DNA of 64,000 nucleotides, from positions 138,364,682 through 138,428,681 of the forward strand of contig CM054062.1 of NCBI GenBank assembly GCA_028641055.1. Direction: 5' to 3'. Origin of the DNA: Alopecurus myosuroides. Lineage: Eukaryota > Streptophyta > Magnoliopsida > Poales > Poaceae. Shown in pieces: positions 22,692-34,870 of this stretch. Each line of letters starts with the position of its first letter. The first letter of the stretch is position 1. The notes below the pieces were generated by a model, which was not told the origin of the DNA, did not search any database, and was given only the letters and a program-made list of their open reading frames with translations. Both the position numbers and the translations under genes were made by a program.

Positions 22692-25600
22692 ATGCCGCCA
22701 ACAAGGAGCAACCCGCCTGAACCACCTCCGATCACGGAGCTCTTGACTCAGATGACCCAGGTCATGGCACATATGGCCCAGTTCCAGACTAACCAGCACA
22801 ACAACCAGAATGCTCCAAGGGTCAGTATCAATGAGTTCCTCAGTATGGGTCCGAGAGCTTTCGTGGCAACACGTGAGCCTCTGGATGCTGATGACTGGAT
22901 CCGGGAGATGGCCAGGGCTCTGGACATTGCTCACGTTGCTGAGGAAGACAAAGTCAAGTATGCCACCTACCTACTGAAGGGTCAGGCAGCTACCTGGTGG
23001 GAGAACTACCAGACCATGAGAGCTGGATACCCAATCACCTGGGGATGTTTCAAGGATGCCTTCCTGAAGCACCACATCCCAGATGGTCTCATGGAAAGGA
23101 TGCGTGAGGAATTTTGCTCTCTCAAGCAGGGCAAGCTGGACGTCATTGGCTATCAGAACGAGTTCAATCGTCTCGCTCGATACGCTGGTGATGAGGTGTC
23201 CACTGAGGCTAAGAAGATGGCAAGGTTCCGCCGAGGTTTTAACCCGGAACTGAAGTACGCTCTCACAAACATCAAGTGCAAGGACTTCGAGGAGCTCGTG
23301 AACACCGCGCTCAATGAGGAAAACGGGCGCAAGGCGTTCGAGGATTCTCGCAAGCACTCGCGTGAGGGTGGTTCCACCTCCAACATGACCACCCCTCCGC
23401 AGAAGCGCCGCATCTGGGTTCCAAATGGTGCTGTCACTCGGGCTCCATATGCCCAAGCTTCTCCAGGCTTTGCTCCCCGCCCACCCAACCCATCTCAGAT
23501 GCAGGGTCAGAGGGTTCCAATGGGGCAGCCAAGGCCAGGTCCTCCTCGTGTCGTCACTTGCTTCAAGTGCAAGGAGACTCGACACTACGCTGATAAGTGC
23601 ACTCAGAGGCAGCTACCTCCACCTCCTCGCCCCAACACCAACCAGGCAATGGTTCGTGCTCCCCCGGCTAAAGCCTTCAACTGCAACAACAGGCCTGTCG
23701 GGAGGACCGCGAGGGTGAATCATATCAAGGCCGACAAAGCTGAGGAAGCTGCTGACGTCGTTCTCGGTATATTACCCGTAAACTCTTTTCCAGCTAAAGT
23801 GTTGTTTGATACCGGAGCATCGCATTCTTTTGTGTCAAAGATCTTTGCAGAAGCATACAACCTAGTTCTGGTTCCACTAAGCAATCAAATCACTGTTCAC
23901 TCTCCGGGACCGCAAATGTTGACTTCCAAGATAAGTATGGACAATCAAATCCTAATTGGAGGTCGCATATTCCTTCCTTCACTCATGTTGCTGGGAAATT
24001 CTGACATTGATGTCATTCTGGGCATGGATTGGTTGAAGACCAACGAAGCTAAAATTGACTGTGCTCAAAAGTCAATAACTCTCTCTCACCCTTCTGGCCA
24101 GATAGTCTATTCTCCATATGGATCAAGTTCCGTTAAGCTGTTCAACCTCGATGCAAAACCCCTTCCTGCAATTGAAAATGTTCCGGTGGTTTGTGAATTC
24201 CTTGACGTCTTTCCAGAAGAGTTGCCAGGGATGCCTCCGGACAGAGCAGTTGAGTTCGTGATCGAGCTTGAGCCAGGTACTGCTCCAATCTCTAAGCATC
24301 CATACAAGATAGCTCCTCCTGAACTGAAATTGTTGAAGGAGCAAATCGATATGTACATGGAGAAAGGTTACATTCAGCCTAGTTCCTCCGCTTGGGGTTG
24401 CCCAACTCTGTTTGTTGCCAAGAAGGATCAAACAAAGAGACTCGTGGTTGACTATCGTCCTCTCAACGAGAAAACCATCAAAAACAAGTATCCAATTCCT
24501 CGTATCGATGATGTTTTTGATCAACTTGTTGGAGCCTCAATATTCTCAAAGTTGGACTTGAGGATGGGTTACCATCAAATAAAGATCAGAAAGGAAGATA
24601 TTCCAAAAACAGCTTTCACCACTCGGTACGGTCTATATGAATACACCGTCATGTCCTTTGGTCTCACCAATGCACCAGCGACGTTCTCTAGACTTATGAA
24701 TTCTGTCTTCCATGAATACCTCGACAAGTTCGTTGTGGTATATCTCGATGACATTCTGGTCTACTCAAAATCCGAGGAAGAGCATGGAGAACACCTTCGT
24801 CTCACTCTCATGAAACTTCGCGAGCATCGTCTATATGCCAAATTCTCCAAATGTGAGTTCTGGATTCCAGAAGTTGCTTACCTTGGTCATATCATCTCTA
24901 CCAAAGGCATAGCCATTGACCCGGAAAAGGTTAAGGCAATTGTTGATTGGAAACCTCCTAAGACGGTGAAGTAAGTCAGAAGTTTTCTTGGCTTGGCTAG
25001 CTATTGCCGTCGTTTCGTCCAAAACTTCTCCAAGATTGCTAAACCTCTCACTGATCTCACAAAGAAAGACAAGAAGTTCGTTTGGTCTCCACAATGTGAT
25101 GAGAGTTTCAATCTCCTCAAGACTAAACTCACTTCTACACCAGTTCTGGTTGGCCCAGATACTACCAAACCTTTCCAGATATTCTGCGATGCATCTCTCC
25201 AAGGTCTAGGTGCAGTTCTTATGCAAGAACGTCAAGTTGTGGCTTATGCTTCACGTCAGTTGAATGCACATGAGCAAAACTATCCCACACATGACCTAGA
25301 ACTTGCAGCAGTTGTGTTTGCCCTCAAGAAATGGAGACAATACTTGTTGGGTAACAAAACTGAAATCTTTTCCGATCATAAGAGTCTGAAATACATCTTC
25401 ACTCAACCAGATCTAAACCTCAGGCAAAGGAGATGGATTGAGAAGATTAAAGACTTCGATCTCACCATTTCTTACACTCCAGGCAAGGCTAATGTTATGG
25501 CCGATGCTCTCAGTCGCAAGTCATATTGCAATAATCTCATGATCATGGAAAGCCAACCTCCACTTCATGAAGAATTCCAGAAGCTGAACCTTGGTCTTGT

Positions 25601-27080
25601 CCCTCAAGGTTATCTTGCAAGCTTGACAGCTAGTCCAACTCTCGAGGACAAGATTCGTTCGGAACAACTTCGTGATGCTGAAATCAAGAAGATTGTAGAG
25701 CACATCAACGAAGGCAATGATAAATTCAAGTCCTTCTCAATTGATGACAAGGGAACTGTGTTCTTCGAAGGACGCATTGCAGTTCCTCAGATTCAAAGTC
25801 TCAAAGATGTCATTCTCAAGGAGGCTCATGAAACTCCTCTCTCCATCCACCCTGGAAGTACAAAGATGTACCAGGATCTCAAGACTCTGTATTGGTGGCC
25901 TGGCATGAAACGTGAAATTGCTCAATACGTTTCTGAATGCGACGTTTGTCAACGTGTTAAGGCAGTCCATCAGAAAACAGCAGGTCTACTCCAACCTCTG
26001 AAAATTCCTGAGTGGAAGTGGGACATGATTGAAATGGACTTCGTTACTGGGTTTCCAAAGTCCAAGAAGGGCAACGATGCAATCTTCGTTGTTATTGATC
26101 GTCTCACTAAAGTAGCTCACTTCTTTGCTGTCAAGGAAACTATCTCAGCTAGCCAGTTAGCAGAGCTCTACACAGCAAGGATCGTTCCTCTTCATGGTGT
26201 TCCATTGGAAATAAGCTCAGACCGTGGAAGCATATTCACTTCTCATTTCTGGAAAAGCTTTCAAGATGCATTGGGCACCAAACTGCTGTTCAGCACAGCT
26301 TATCACCCTCAGTCTCAGGGGCAAGTAGAAAGAGTCAATCAGATTCTCGAGGATATGCTCAGAGCATGTGGTCTCTCCTTTGGCATGAAATGGGAGGATT
26401 GCCTTCCATATGCTGAATTCTCCTACAACAACAGCTTCCAGGCAAGCCTAGGCATGGCACCATTTGAGGCACTGTATGGCCGCAGATGTAGGAGTCCAAT
26501 CAATTGGTCTGGAGCTGGTGAACGTTCACTCTTAGGCCCTGACATTGTTAAGGAAGCCGAGGAGAAAGTTCGTATCATTTGTGACAATCTCAAGATTGCT
26601 AAGTCTCGTCAGAAAAGCTATTATGACAGCAAGCACAGGGATATGATCTATGCACCTGGTGACAAGGCGTATCTCCGTGTAACTCCCCTCAGAGGCACTC
26701 ATCGTTTTGGTGTGAAAGGAAAGCTTGCACCAAGATACATTGGCCCTTTCAACATTCTCTCAAGGCGGGCAGAAAATGCTTATCGTCTTGAACTTCCAGA
26801 AAAACTATCCAAGGTGCACGATGTGTTCCACGTGTCCCAGCTCAAGAACTGTTTCAAAGATCCAGATCGTGCAGTTGATCATGATTCCATTGAACTGCAA
26901 GATGATCTCTCTTATGAGGAGCACCCTGTTCGTATTCTTGACGAGGCCGAGCGTAAGACTCGCAACAAGAGCACCAAGTTCTTGAAAGTGCAGTGGTCGC
27001 ATCATTCCGATAAAGAGGCAACGTGGGAGACCGAAGAGGATCTTCGCAAGAAGTATCCGGACCTTTTCACTTCTCAGTAA
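22692..27080 (+). CDS. Chromovirus gag-pol polyprotein with one premature stop
   Basis: One frame of 1,463 codons, interrupted once by TAA at 24972-24974 (codon 761), so the copy is probably non-autonomous or a recent pseudogene. Order: gag (1-290), zinc knuckle [14 protein letters not shown] (C290, C293, H298, C303), aspartic protease ([10 protein letters not shown]373), reverse transcriptase (YLDD at 684-687), RNase H ([13 protein letters not shown], then DHKSLKYIF, and ADALSRK), integrase with an HHCC finger and core D1116, D1177, E1213 (D-60-D-35-E), and a chromodomain-like end ([15 protein letters not shown]...EATWE). The stop falls between RT and RNase H, in the expected conserved (E)VRSFLGLA segment. 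The protein makes particles, copies the RNA and inserts the DNA. Single long frame without a separate pol start is normal for this lineage. Confidence 0.95.
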
Positions 27081-27104
27081 GGAATCTCGGGCCGCGATTC
27101 CTTC

Positions 27105-27120
27105 AGGGCGGGGGGCGTTT
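27105..27120 (+). other. Polypurine tract of the chromovirus
   Basis: A G-rich tract (AGGGCGGGGGGCG) directly before the 3' LTR start TGTAACATCC, where plus-strand synthesis is primed. It lies 24 bases after the pol stop codon. Confidence 0.7.
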
Positions 27121-30100
27121 TGTAACATCCCAAGTATGAAAATACCCCTAGAATGTTTGATTTCCTGTTTAATCAAAGTATTGCATCATGTCATCATGTT
27201 TATTTCCTTGTTTGCATTTGTTTACTATTTGTTTTGCATATGTTTTTATTCTGTTTTCATAATTGAATTTCAAACAAATTCAAATGATGTGTTTCATACT
27301 TGTCATGTTACAACATTTTTTTCAAATAAAAGTTCAATTCAAACAACCTTTTGTTTCCAATTATTCCATAAAGATCAACTAATAAAATGGTGCTTTTATT
27401 TCAATTAAATAATTCCAACTTGCCTTCAAATTCAAATCAAATCACCAAACAGCACCCCAATTTGAAATTATAAGATTGCCAAAACAAATATACTCATTTG
27501 TTTCCAATTAAAGTTATTTGGGTCACCCTATTTAAAAATTTGGTTTCAATAATCATTTTAATACTCAAATCATCCAAAAATGAATTAATTTCAAACAGCA
27601 CCCAAATTCAACTTATAAAAATCAGCATTATAACCCAAACCATTTGTTCCTTTTAATCATTAGGGTTCACCCTAATGAAAACATTGTTTTCATTATTAGT
27701 CATTTAATTATCAAATTATTCAAATTCAAACCAATTTACAAAACAGCAAATAAATTTGAATTTTCAAAAACCTAAGTTGTCAAATGGTAGATGTTGAACT
27801 ATAAAACTCACAGGAATTTTCCCAAATTTTTTGCAACTCAAAACCTACCAATTTCTTCCATTTCCTTTGCTGCAAAAAAAAAAAAAACAGGAGAAATAAA
27901 ATTCAAAAAATAAAAAAGCGCGCAGAGGGCAGTGGGCAGCCAGCCCACCTTTTTCTCTTTTTCCTCGCGCGCAGCCAGCCCACACGGCCCGTACCGGTTC
28001 GATCACCGCCCCCGTCGTCTGTTTCATGTACGGCCGTGCATCCACGCATGCCACGGCGGCACGGTGATGCAGCGACGGCGATCCGGCGCCCTAGTGGCCT
28101 ATTTAAGAGCTACCCTAGCCGCGCCGCAGCCCTAGAACCCTAGGCTCCTGTTTCCCTCGAGGCCGCCGCCGTTACCCTCTCATCTCGCCGCGTTTCCTCC
28201 CTCTCTGTCAGCTCGCCGGAGAAGCACCTGTCTGAATCTCCGACCACCGCAGTCGCCATGGCACTCCTCCACCCCACCTAGCTCCAGAAATTAAACCCCC
28301 ACTTCCCCCTCTTCAGTTTGGACACTCACACGAGCCCGGAGACGCACGGAGTCCACGCCGCCGTCCGCAGCACCGCCGTCGAGCTCGTTCCCGAGCCTCT
28401 GCTTCCACGCCAACGCCGGTGAGCCTCCACCGTTTCCCTCCTCCCTGTCTTGCTCACGTTGCACGCATCCGCACTGCACATGCATCACCAAACCACCCAG
28501 CAGCAACACGGGCACGGTAGCAACGGCGATCGCCGCTGGTGTCATCTTCTCTGACGAAGTGCAGAAGCGAACGTTCGTCAGTTAACTGCAGTGGCAGATC
28601 TGAATCTTAACCTTGTTGCGAAGGTGTTACTGACAAGAAACGATTTCCTACCGTACTGGTTACAGTCTAACGAGCGCGCAGCGAGGTCACGAGTTCGATC
28701 CCAACGCTGCGAATTAATCCACACCTTTTTCGCGCACCGGCTGACAGGCAGGGCCCACCTGTCTGTGGTCCTGGCTGCCACGCCAGCCCGCATGCACGCC
28801 ACGCTGGCCCCAGGCCCACGGGCAGTGGCTAGGGCTAGAGGGCTGCACGGTAACAAATTAATTCCTGCACGTTTCTGTTTTAAAACCAGTCCCTCAAAAA
28901 TTGCAGTTTGGTCCCTAAACTTAAAAAGTGAATAACTTTTATTTTATAACTCCACTTAATAAAAATAAAATATGTGTACTGATCTAAATTAAATTATCTA
29001 CCTATTGGTACCATTTGTTTTCTGTTTTGAAATTTCCAAATGCAATTCAAATTTGAATTCAAATAATTCAATTGCAATTTGCTAAAATTCATAACTAATT
29101 CATTATTAATCCAAATAATGCAAATAAAATATGTTTTCCGTGCTATTTCAAATAACCTTTTCAAATATAAATTTTGTTTCATGATTTGAATAATTTAAAT
29201 TGCCTAAATAATTTAAACCTTGTTTAAATCAATTAAATTTGATAAAATCATAACTTGCTCAAATTAAATTATTTTTGAACATGCAAAATATGTTTTCAAA
29301 CTAGAAAAGTATAAACTTTTCAAATGTGAGTTTGAATTTATGTTTGGAACAAATATAATTCAAATAAAATTCATGCTTGTTTTAAATTCATTTAAAACTT
29401 GTTTAATATTGTTTCAGTCATAATAAATTCATCCTAACTCTTATTTCAATAATTGAAACATGTAATCCAACTAAAATTTGGTATTCTTTTCAAATATGAA
29501 TTTTGTTATTTGTTTTGAGCATTCTAAGTTGATGAAAACAACAAATACTTGTGTGACATGTTTAAGTAACCCAAAATTTCCGAACTTAATAAATAATTTC
29601 CAAACTTGTTAAATTCCTTTACCACTGGCATCTATTGTTGTTATTTTGTTGTTATCATCGTGCATGCATCATGATAAGCAAACTTTCACATGTTAATCAA
29701 TTATAGATCATCTGTTTCCACTTAATCAATGGACCTTTTCCATATGCAATCCAATTGCATATGGGACCATTTAAATTGTGTTACCATGTCAACTAGTTTA
29801 TTTTGATGCATCCATTGAATTGACATGCATCATCCCATGATTGTGCACTATGCCATGATATTGATTGTTTATATTTCTGTCTTGTTTGTTTGCTTCTTCT
29901 CGAATAGACGACGACGTTGAGACAGACGATCTTTACGACACCCCTTCTGAGGATCTAGCTCAGTACCGGGCTGCTGAATTTGCAGGCAAGTTATCACTCA
30001 CATGACCCATTGTGTTCCTTTCAACATTGGTTACCGATACTTTCCGTTGTCTATTCCTGCTAAGCCATAGTAGTAGTTGTTTCTGTTACGAACCTATCAC

Positions 30101-31750
30101 ATGAATCCCTTAACCCTGATATTGCCTCACCTCCCCTCCTACAACCCCTTTGTTTGAGCCAGTGTCTTACTAGCATGCTTAGGTTGTTTTGCTCGAGTCT
30201 GTTACCCGTTACTTTCAGTTACTATATTTTTATTATGTTCTGGGGGCCCGATGTTTAATCAATCAATCATGCTAATGTTATTGTTAAATAATAATTTGAT
30301 GTTAAGGCACCGGCAGGAGGCCCTGTGTGGTTTTGAGGCCTGCTAGTGTCGACCCTAATAGGAAAAGGGTCTTGTCTACTGATCCATGATGAGCGCACTA
30401 CCCGCATGTGGGAAGCGAGTATGGGCGCCCCCCTCAATTTGATTCGATTCGCATCTCGTCCAAATCGCCTCATTTAGTTCGTGTTTTCCATTTGCCGCAT
30501 GCATGTTTTTGCGAGCCCAGCGCAGGGTGGAACTTTCGTAGTCGGCATATAGGGGGACACGTTCTTAGAGTGCTATGAGGGTCCATTTTCTTCTGGGCTC
30601 GATTAGCCGTGCGCCCAAGGTGCTTTGGACTTGATGCGAAGAAGAGTTGAGTTGTGTTGAGTGCCCCGCTTGGTGGGAGGCATCCCATCTGGCGGGTTAT
30701 TCATACGTGTACGGCCAAATTGGTGCAACCCTGCAGGGATAAATCTTCTCGAGAAGCCGTGTTTTCCGCGGTTATGGTTAACTTGGTGGAAGTACTGGCT
30801 AACAAGTACTCAGGACAACTTAAACCTAATGATTCACAATCTCACACCCAATGATTAACAACTTGACTAGTAATAGGATTATTGCCACAACAACTTGATT
30901 CATCTTTAATACAACCGTGTGAGTTATCCTCGGATTGCTTCTTTGGATAAGGGGCGAGATCCAGGATGGGTTTGCTTGAAGTTATCTTTCAGTTGGTTAC
31001 AATACTCGATCTTATCCCCTTTCTGTTAGTGGAAGTTGTAGTCCTCTGTAGTTGGTTAGCGCAGCCAGTTGCAGCATCTTTTATATCCCCTTTCTTCCGT
31101 TGAACCCAAGGCATCTGTGCTTGGTGTTGACGGGCTACACTTTGGTGAACTGTGAGTCTTGCTTGCCAGTACGTTTATGTACTGACCCCTTTGGGGCTGT
31201 GGTTTCCGCAGACTACGCTTACGAGGATCCAAGTGACGGCTACTACGTGGAGTTTGACGAGGCTGCTGACGAGTAGGTAGCGGACCCGGGCAGGATCCGA
31301 GACTACGTGGATGGGCTCCGTCTTTATTTCAGTTTCCGGCTTCTTAAGCCTATTTGGATTTGTCTGTACTCAGACCCTTTGAATGCTTCCGCTGAGATGT
31401 AATGATGTTATGTTGGGACATGTGTCCTCTGAATGATTGTATTTGCTATCTCTGCTCTAGTGAGAGCTATTTGCAACTTATTTCAATCTTTTGTGTCTTA
31501 GAGATATGTTGTGCTATCATTCTGTTACAAACCGTTGACGTACCATGTGTGTATGGTATGAAGTACGTCAATGGTAGTATCCTGATTTCTATGGGATGGT
31601 TTACATCGACGCTGAACAGATAGGGGTTGGTTGTCACACATACGTGTGTTGGCCTACTCGTAAGAGGACGCGGGTGCCGGTAAGCCCCGTAATCCAATCC
31701 ACTACTGTTCAACGGAACGGCGAGTATCCTCTAGAAGTCCGGGTGCGACA
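27121..31750 (+). repeat. Chromovirus 3' LTR (4630 bp)
   Basis: Near-identical partner of the 5' LTR. Differences I counted by eye are about 40 substitutions, mostly transitions, plus indels in the A-run near 27876, in a CG-run near 27918 and at 28702. TATA-like box at 28100-28107, tRNA-like segment 28652-28710, exon-like pieces 29908-29985 and 31212-31276. Confidence 0.95.
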
Positions 31751-31755
31751 TCTTA

Positions 31756-34302
31756 GGGCCGGAATCTTCGGCCCACCGGAGCCTCCGGTCTTAGGTCCGA
31801 AGTCTTCGGCCCCAAAACACCTCCAAGGGTTTCTCCAATGGTGTCACCCAGTGTATAGGGTCCGGAGAGTGCCCAGAGTCTCCGGTCTTCATGTCGGAGT
31901 CTCCGGTGTGAGTTTTCCTGCAACAACTCTTTTTCGTGGGCACCTATAAATGGCCCCCTTCTTCCCCAAAGAGATAGGTCTTCTAAGCACGGATGTTTCC
32001 CCCCTCTCTCCACCATTGTTGACCTTGGAAAGCTTGCCCTTATTGAAAGGACATTTGTTCCTAATCTTGTTTTCGGTGTTTGATCACAACATATGGAAGA
32101 TCTAATATTTTTCCCTAAGTGTGTTCAGAGTCTATCATGGAGAAATGCAACCATATACCCCCTTAGACATCCATGTGATTCATAGCAAAAAGGAACAAAA
32201 GAAATGGGAAAAGAAGGAAGATAAAATAGGGGTGTCGGCCTCCCTGGCCGGGCTCTGAGGCCGGGTGGCTCTGCCTGTGCCCTGGCCTAGCTCATCAGCA
32301 TGCCGGCCCCAGGACGGGCACGAGGTCGGGCCGTTCGGGCACTGCCCCGGCCTTGGCCTTGCTCCACGCCGGCCCAAGGTCGGGTGAACCGGGCGCTGCC
32401 CCGGCCGTGCTCCATCTCCACGCCGGCCCCAGGCCGGGTTCAGGCCGGGGTGGGACGCCAGCCCCAGGCCGGCTCCTGTCAGCCTCAAGGTGGCCCAAGG
32501 AAGAGGTGGGAAGGGGGCACCGGCCCCAGACCGGGTGTCAGCCGACCCCATGTAGGATCGAGGCCGGGGTGGGATGATGGCGATGTCCCGGCCTCCCTGG
32601 CCGTCCTGGCTGCCCCCTAGGCCGGGGTGCACTGCAGTGAAGGGGATCCCCCCAACGGCTGCTTTTCGTACTCGGGTATAAAAGGGACTTATCCCCTACC
32701 TTTAGTGGGTGCAATTAAACTTACTCTCTCCACCATTGTTGACCACCTCCAAGCTCAAGCATCTCCCCAAATCCCCAACCAAAGCTTGTGATACTTTGGG
32801 ATTTGGAGGAGACATCCCCGATCTACAACTCCAACAAGCCGATTAGAAATCACCCACTCATCCCTTAGAGATCTTGTAGTTCTTAGTTCATGAGAGCCAA
32901 GAACCTTGTTGCTCTTAGCTCATCGGAGCTCGAAGCCTTGTTGATATCCCCGGAGCTCTTGTGCTCATGGATCTTGTTTCTCGAAGTCTTGGTGGCCCTC
33001 CAAAGTTGTGGAGTGTGCCCATCCTTGTAAAGGTTCTAGTTGTCAACCTCAATGACAACATAGTGATTCGAGCCTTTCCACATCGGTGGAAGGACCCGAA
33101 GGAGATACGGTGTGCCATTTGAGGGCTACTCGGTGTTCCAGGTTGGTGGCACCGCACCGCTCCAACGGAGATTAGCTTCCATTGGGAAGTGAACTTTGGG
33201 ATAAATCTCCGCGTCATTGTGTTCAGTTATCCCTCAACTTAGCTTTACTTGTCGCTACTAGCTTAGTTATATATACACCTTGTGCTAGTCGTACTTGCTC
33301 AACATACAGGATTGTTCACCTAGTTGCATAATCTAGACAATCTATATTTGAGCACTATCTTGCTAAATCGAAAAAGAAGTTAAAATTTGTAGTTAACCTA
33401 TTCACCCCCCCTCTAGTTAACCTCTCGATTTTTAACTTCTCTCATTTCCTCCCATGATTCTTGCATATCTTTGAGGGAAAAGAGAGAGGAGATCTAGATC
33501 TAGATTTCCACCAATCCATCTTCCTTCTTAGTGAGGGAAACCTAGTTGATCTTGATCTTGGAGTTCTTAGTGTTTCTCCTCCATTGTTCTTCCTCTCTTA
33601 TTCCCCCATAAGCATTTGTTTCTTTGTTGGAATTTGAGAGTGAAGGATTTGAGCACTTGTGCTCTTGCCATTTGCATTGGTTGCATCGGTTTGCTCTCTC
33701 CACGAGGATTCATGGAAGTGAAAGTTTGTGGACTTTTTACTCTTGGGTCTTGGACCCTAGACGACTTGTGGTGTTCTTGGGAACCTACAATTGAGTTGTG
33801 GATGCGTGCCCCAAGATTGTGGTGACGTCGAGAGCCTCCAATTAAGTTGTGGATGCGTGCCTTGATCGAAGGTTGCCAATAGTGGAAGCTGAACTAGGCC
33901 TTTGTGGTGAGGTTCATCGGAGAATAGGGTGAGGCCTTTGTGACGTTGAGTAGGTATTTGTGGCAAAGCTCACACCCCTCCAACAAGATGTACTCCCCTC
34001 AAGGGGAGGAACTCAGGAATACATCTTCGTCTCCATGTGCCTCGGTTATTTCTATACCCGAGCTTTTTACTTATGCAATTTACATTGTGATAGCCTTCGT
34101 GCTTGAAGTTATATATCTTGCTATCACCTTGTTACTTGTCTTGCTTAGCATAGGTTGTTGGTGCACCTAGTTGACCCTAGATTATTTAGGTTTTGTGATT
34201 GTTAATTTAAAAAACTAGTTTATTTCCGCAATTAGCAAGCCTTAACCGGAAAAGTTTTCTTTGCCTATTCACCCCCCTCTAGGCGACATCGTTGTCCGTT
34301 CA
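31756..34302 (+). repeat. Copia 5' LTR, right-hand part after the chromovirus insertion
   Basis: Continues the LTR begun at 15204: the 'ccggaatctccggtctta' motif left of the insertion is repeated right of it. A TATA-like 'cacctataaatggc' lies near 31940. It ends 'cacccccctctaggcgacat...tccgttca' just before the PBS. Between about 32030 and 33450 it carries extra sequence that looks like part of another LTR, with a GC-rich repeat block (32229-32635), a TATA box (TATAAAAG 32677-32684) and a second 'cacccccctctag' block (33403). The 20-mer ctctctccaccattgttgac occurs at both 32004 and 32724. Exact borders unresolved. Confidence 0.6.
32229..32635. repeat. GC-rich degenerate repeat block (CCGGCCCCAGGCCGGG type)
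   Basis: Around ten diverged copies of a self-complementary motif of the form CCGGCC-CCA-GGCCGG, spaced 25-50 bp apart. Open frames on both strands here are low-complexity Pro/Gly/Arg and are not genes. Each motif could fold into a short hairpin. Confidence 0.7.
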
Positions 34303-34304
34303 AT

Positions 34305-34317
34305 TGGTATTAGAGCC
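34305..34317 (+). other. Copia primer-binding site
   Basis: TGGTATTAGAGCC, two bases after the LTR end; differs by one base from the canonical initiator tRNA-Met PBS TGGTATCAGAGCC (C to T). Confidence 0.85.
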
Positions 34318-34870
34318 TGGGCTCTCTTTATTAGGCTTTACATCCTAGAGAGTACAATGTCGTTTAGGGAACTAGGGCACAATCCTTCTTTCAAATTCGA
34401 TGGCACAAATTATAATGTTTGGAAAATTCGCATACTTAATCTTTTTGGTGCTATGGGTCCAAACTATGCAAAGAGAATTGTAGATGTGGATTTTGCTCCT
34501 CCAAAGGGTTCCCAAAATATATCTTTAGAGGATGAGAAAACTCTCATCTCCATACTGAAATATCTAATGGTCTCATTTATGTTTTGAGTGATGTAGTTCT
34601 TGCATCAATCGTGCCTTTTCAGAACGCTCATGAGATATGGAAAAAACTTCAAGATATATATGATGTGTCCAACATTATTGAGGATGATTGTTCTCCATCC
34701 ACTTCCGGTCGTGATGAGTTCACATCTTTCTCCACTCCACCAACATGTGATTTGTCACAAGGTAATGATATGGTGAGTGGTGATAGAAATTGCATTGTGG
34801 ATAGTGAATCTACTATTGACTATACTTCATCTCTATCCCATTGCAATGTTCTATCTTTGGACTTAATGTC

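Larger units (their letters stand above)
16659..31750 (+). mobile_element. Complete Gypsy chromovirus-type LTR retrotransposon, 15.1 kb
   Basis: Two long LTRs (16659-21290 and 27121-31750), both TG...CA, flank a 5.8-kb interior with PBS, an extra ORF, gag-pol with protease-RT-RNase H-integrase order (Gypsy) and a chromodomain-like C-terminus. The TCTTA duplication flanks it. By eye the LTRs differ by about 40 substitutions over 4.63 kb (about 0.9%) plus small indels, so the insertion is young. The chromodomain and long LTRs suggest the Tekay/Del lineage; I do not assign a family name. Confidence 0.93.

Noticed and set aside
22971..23585. 204-codon minus-strand frame over chromovirus gag
   Set aside because: It lies opposite a conserved gag and zinc knuckle, has no domain and reflects codon bias of the plus strand.
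24971..24976. GTAAGT overlapping the pol stop codon as a possible intron donor in the chromovirus
   Set aside because: Conserved protein sequence continues in the same frame directly after the stop, so there is no room for an intron; the match to a donor is chance.
32180..32632. 150-codon minus-strand and 106-codon plus-strand frames in the GC-rich block
   Set aside because: Low-complexity Pro/Gly/Arg from the CCGGCC repeat; no domain and no similarity to element proteins.
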